Assembly (NCBI GenBank): GCA_002396645.1
Contig: DGYI01000073.1
Coordinates: forward strand, 1 to 50,916
Length of the DNA stretch: 50,916 nt
Direction: 5' to 3'
Source of the DNA: Firmicutes bacterium UBA5010
GTDB lineage: Bacteria; Bacillota; Clostridia; Tissierellales; Sedimentibacteraceae
The first letter of the stretch is position 1. Every line of letters begins with the position of its first letter. This document shows, piece by piece, positions 50,332 to 50,916 of the stretch. The position numbers were made by a program, and so were the translations under genes. The notes beneath the pieces are model-generated. The model was not told the origin of the DNA. It saw only the letters and a program-made list of their open reading frames with translations, and searched no databases.

Positions 50332-50916
50332 TCAAATTATATTATAGATTTTTTCAGTTAATTTATTTAAAAGATTATTTAGCATTCCATGTTCAAGAGT
50401 AACCCAATTGTTACCTAAATACTCAACTACACTCCAGAGTTTTGCAAGTTTTATTTCTTGAAGTAGTGTTTGCTCTGTAAAAGGAAAATCACTTGATAAT
50501 TTCGACCACATTGCTATATATCTTTTTGACATTAGAGATTCAACAGAATTATCAACAGTGCCTAAACCAGGTATAGATATAGCTAGGTCTATGGCTGGAG
50601 ATGCACAGCTAATTCTTTCCCAATCAAAAAGAACTACTGTACCATCCTTTCTAATTCCCCAGTTAGTTGGGTTAGTATCAGCATTCACCCAGCAATAAGG
50701 TTTAAATATATGATTAGATTCCTTTTGAAGATCAAGTAAAAATGATTGTAACTGGTTACTAATTTTATCAGGCATTAATTCTAAAACAGAATATGTCAAT
50801 TCATCCTTCCAATTGGGAGAATAATGATTGCTTAATAGCAAGCCTTTTCCCCATGTTTCAGAATGAAATTTAAACAACACTTCTAATAAATGTTTATCAG
50901 CATACCATCTTTCTTT
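50332..50916 (-). CDS. Aminoglycoside phosphotransferase-like kinase (partial)
   Basis: The frame is open to the window edge, so the N-terminus (ATP-binding lobe) is missing; about 195 codons are visible. The catalytic loop reads WVNADTNPTNWGI, where the usual HGD is NAD, and the metal-binding VLFDWERI replaces IDWE. Then follows the helical APH C-lobe. It belongs to the choline/aminoglycoside kinase family. The HGD His change may lower activity or mark a different substrate. Confidence 0.78.
   Translation of the reverse strand, partial: KERWYADKHLLEVLFKFHSETWGKGLLLSNHYSPNWKDELTYSVLELMPDKISNQLQSFLLDLQKESNHIFKPYCWVNADTNPTNWGIRKDGTVVLFDWERISCASPAIDLAISIPGLGTVDNSVESLMSKRYIAMWSKLSSDFPFTEQTLLQEIKLAKLWSVVEYLGNNWVTLEHGMLNNLLNKLTEKIYNII

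Noticed and set aside
38301..50916. Chromosomal integron with attC sites between cassettes
   Set aside because: The intergenic repeats lack matched RYYYAAC/GTTRRRY cores and no tyrosine integrase is in the window. Only the layout is similar, so it is kept as an inference in the findings.
1..50916. CRISPR array
   Set aside because: No series of regularly spaced direct repeats was found; the dispersed repeats are kilobases apart.

Overview
The window looks like a chromosomal segment of a low-GC, anaerobic, Clostridia-like member of the Bacillota. The evidence is the strongly A+T-rich sequence, AGGAGG-type ribosome binding sites, frequent intrinsic terminators, an oxygen-protection pair (bacteriohemerythrin and rubrerythrin), a HelD-type RNA polymerase-associated helicase, an agr-type peptide quorum-sensing cassette and a c-di-AMP riboswitch. 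No tRNA, rRNA, CRISPR array, intact transposase or intact integrase was seen. The genus cannot be fixed from the sequence alone.

Layout. 0-1.6 kb: edge of a prophage-like module, with a late-gene-type regulator divergent from a Cro/CI-like repressor plus ImmA-like protein; three operators sit between two face-to-face promoters. 1.7-10.4 kb: hemerythrin, rubrerythrin, a heterodimeric ABC exporter, HelD, an M20 peptidase and a tiny Cys/Arg-rich protein. 10.6-19 kb: NCS2 permease, MerR-type regulators, MATE exporter, a flavodoxin/DUF3793 pair behind two metal-box-like palindromes, and a chemoreceptor. 19.5-29.5 kb: a DUF1538 membrane protein with two PII-like proteins, flavin reductase, a MacB/FtsX-like ABC exporter under a TetR regulator, a CPBP protease and a YdeI-like protein.

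29.8-38 kb, all on the minus strand, is the most notable region: agrA-agrC, terminator, agrD (47 aa, not previously called), agrB, a 727-aa radical SAM protein with two SPASM-like halves, an 85-aa accessory protein, a 70-aa precursor with ten cysteines spaced exactly every fourth residue, and an ABC exporter. I read this as a quorum-controlled RiPP locus of the CXXX-repeat type. A perfect TATAAT box with a poor -35 lies in front of agrD. It is preceded by three ATTTCG repeats phased 21 and 10 bp apart, a plausible target for the LytTR regulator. The logic would be: AgrB exports and cyclises the AgrD peptide, AgrC/AgrA sense it, AgrA switches on agrDB and the downstream maturation and export genes, and the maturase modifies the Cys-repeat peptide.

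38-51 kb is an accessory zone of single-gene units, nearly all on the minus strand: methyltransferases, VOC, GrpB fusion, kinase-like ATPase, nucleotidyltransferase, GNATs, HD, PNPOx-like, histidine phosphatase and APH-like. They are separated by at least three families of short dispersed repeats and interrupted by pseudogene fragments (recombinase tail, nucleoside deaminase, 3' end of the nucleotidyltransferase). One plus-strand LysM/SleB-like wall hydrolase is controlled by a ydaO/yuaA c-di-AMP riboswitch.
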